Shown: piece after piece, positions 63,150 to 64,000 of the stretch
Layout of the letters: every line of letters begins with the position of its first letter
Position numbering within the stretch: position 1 is the first letter of the stretch
Source: Streptomyces sp. P9-A4
Lineage (GTDB): Bacteria > Actinomycetota > Actinomycetes > Streptomycetales > Streptomycetaceae
DNA length: 64,000 bases
Direction: 5' to 3'
Assembly (NCBI RefSeq): GCF_036634195.1
Contig: NZ_JAZIFY010000001.1
Span: 2,304,501 to 2,368,500 of the forward strand
The notes under the pieces: generated by a model
The model's database searches: none
Told to the model about the DNA's origin: nothing
Seen by the model: only the letters and a program-made list of their open reading frames with translations
Made by a program: the position numbers and the translations under genes

Positions 63150-64000
63150 TCAGGCGGTCATCGGGCGCTGTACGCGGATCGACTGGAGCAGTCCGATCGC
63201 CACCCAGACGGCGAACATCGAGGAGCCGCCGTAGGAGACGAACGGCAGGGGCAGACCCGCGACCGGCATGATGCCGAGCGTCATACCGATGTTCTCGAAG
63301 GCCTGGAAGGAGAACCAGGCGATGATGCCGGCGGCGACGACGGTGCCGTACAGCTCGGTGGTGCCGCGGGCGATCCGGCAGGCCCGCCAGAGCACGACGC
63401 CGAGGAGGACGAGGATCAGGCCGGCGCCGACGAAGCCCAGCTCCTCCCCCGCGACCGTGAAGACGAAGTCGGTCTGCTGCTCGGGCACGAACTGGCCGGT
63501 GGTCTGGGAGCCCTTGAAGAGCCCGGAGCCGAGGAGGCCGCCGGAGCCGATGGCGATACGGGCCTGGTTGGTGTTGTAGCCGACGCCGGACGGGTCGAGG
63601 TCGGGGTTGGCGAAGGCCGCGAAGCGGTTGATCTGGTACTCGTCGAGCATGCCGAGCGTGGTGACGAGGACGGCGCCGAGGACGCCCGCGCCGATCAGGC
63701 CGAGGACCCAGCGGTTGGAGGCGCCGGAGGCGAGCAGCACGCCGAGCACGATGACGGCCATGACCATGACCGAGCCGAGGTCGGGCATCAGCATGACGAT
63801 GCCCATGGGGAGCGCGGCCAGGGTGAGCGCCTTGGCGACGGTGCGGTGGTCGGGGTGGAGCTGGTCCCCGGCGTCGACCTTCGCGGCGAGCAGCATCGCC
63901 ATCACCAGGATGATCGTGATCTTGACGAACTCGCTGGGCTGGAGGGAGAAGCCGCCGCCGACGACAATCCACGCGTGGGCGCCGTTGATGGTGGCGCCGA
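63150..64000 (-). CDS. rodA: RodA/FtsW-family peptidoglycan polymerase, N-terminus cut by window edge
   Basis: The C-terminal 283 residues of a SEDS glycosyltransferase: hydrophobic helices, the loop with PSEFVKI, LMPDLGSVMVM, GLFKGSQTTGQFVPEQQTDFVF (as SGLFKGSQTTGQF and PEQQTDFVF) and GLPLPFVSYGGSSM, the last three being SEDS hallmarks. RodA polymerises glycan strands with a partner PBP; the likely S. coelicolor counterpart is Sfr (SCO2607), next to mre genes outside the window. The N-terminus lies beyond base 64000. Confidence 0.93.
   Translation of the reverse strand, partial: GATINGAHAWIVVGGGFSLQPSEFVKITIILVMAMLLAAKVDAGDQLHPDHRTVAKALTLAALPMGIVMLMPDLGSVMVMAVIVLGVLLASGASNRWVLGLIGAGVLGAVLVTTLGMLDEYQINRFAAFANPDLDPSGVGYNTNQARIAIGSGGLLGSGLFKGSQTTGQFVPEQQTDFVFTVAGEELGFVGAGLILVLLGVVLWRACRIARGTTELYGTVVAAGIIAWFSFQAFENIGMTLGIMPVAGLPLPFVSYGGSSMFAVWVAIGLLQSIRVQRPMTA

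Overview
The window is a stretch of conserved core chromosome from a high-GC actinomycete, almost certainly a Streptomyces. The evidence is GC-rich codon use with frequent GTG starts, the gene content, and a gene order that, as I recall it, matches S. coelicolor from about SCO2552 to SCO2607 (hrcA-dnaJ2, lepA/rpsT, holA, comEA-comEC, leuS, nadD, proA/proB, obgE-rpmA-rplU, rne, rodA). No phage, insertion sequence, integrase, CRISPR array or rRNA was found. I did not find a wholly new multi-gene system; the points of interest are regulatory and structural details of known genes.

Layout. 1-3.65 kb (minus): TPR protein (cut by the window edge), AAA ATPase, rsmE and a nitronate monooxygenase. 3.7-6.4 kb: hrcA-dnaJ behind a CIRCE operator, ending in an unusual 102-bp tandem repeat copied from the dnaJ stop-codon region. 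6.4-8.5 kb (plus): MBL hydrolase, DUF3097 protein and a small secreted peptidoglycan-binding protein preceded by two palindromes. 8.5-14 kb (minus): hemW, fadD, lepA, with rpsT divergent. 14.4-14.9 kb: non-coding, hairpin-rich. 14.9-24.8 kb: holA, a small ORF, YceI protein, ArsR-MFS pair, comEA-comEC, degV and a membrane protein. 24.9-28.0 kb: leuS behind a leaderless leucine leader peptide and attenuator. 28.1-31.0 kb: two identical tRNA-Ala(GGC) genes around a GT87 membrane protein, small zinc-ribbon-like ORFs and a TTA-containing HTH regulator.

31-35.2 kb (minus): nadD, LCP protein (PdtA-like), rsfS, histidine phosphatase with a CTG start, plus two small membrane proteins upstream. 35.4-41.6 kb: M48 peptidase, SCO2583- and SCO2584-type proteins, proA, a hypothetical gene and proB. 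41.6-51.9 kb: envelope-glycan block with GtrA, GtrB-like GT2, a polytopic membrane protein, galE, GT4, a GT2/CDP-glycerol transferase fusion and a second GT2. 52-64 kb (minus): rplU-rpmA-obgE, RNase E/G, the TIGR03936 and TIGR03960 pair, a CYTH-CHAD protein and rodA (cut by the window edge).

How it fits together. The LCP protein, the SCO2583/2584 proteins, the glycosyltransferases and rodA form a cell-wall and spore-wall neighbourhood: lipid-linked sugar supply (GtrB, galE), polymer assembly (GT2, CDP-glycerol transferase), attachment to peptidoglycan (LCP) and septal/spore peptidoglycan synthesis (RodA). The rest is translation (rpsT, lepA, leuS, rplU, rpmA, obgE, rsfS, rsmE, tRNAs), protein folding (hrcA-dnaJ), replication (holA), DNA uptake-type proteins (comEA/comEC) and proline synthesis.
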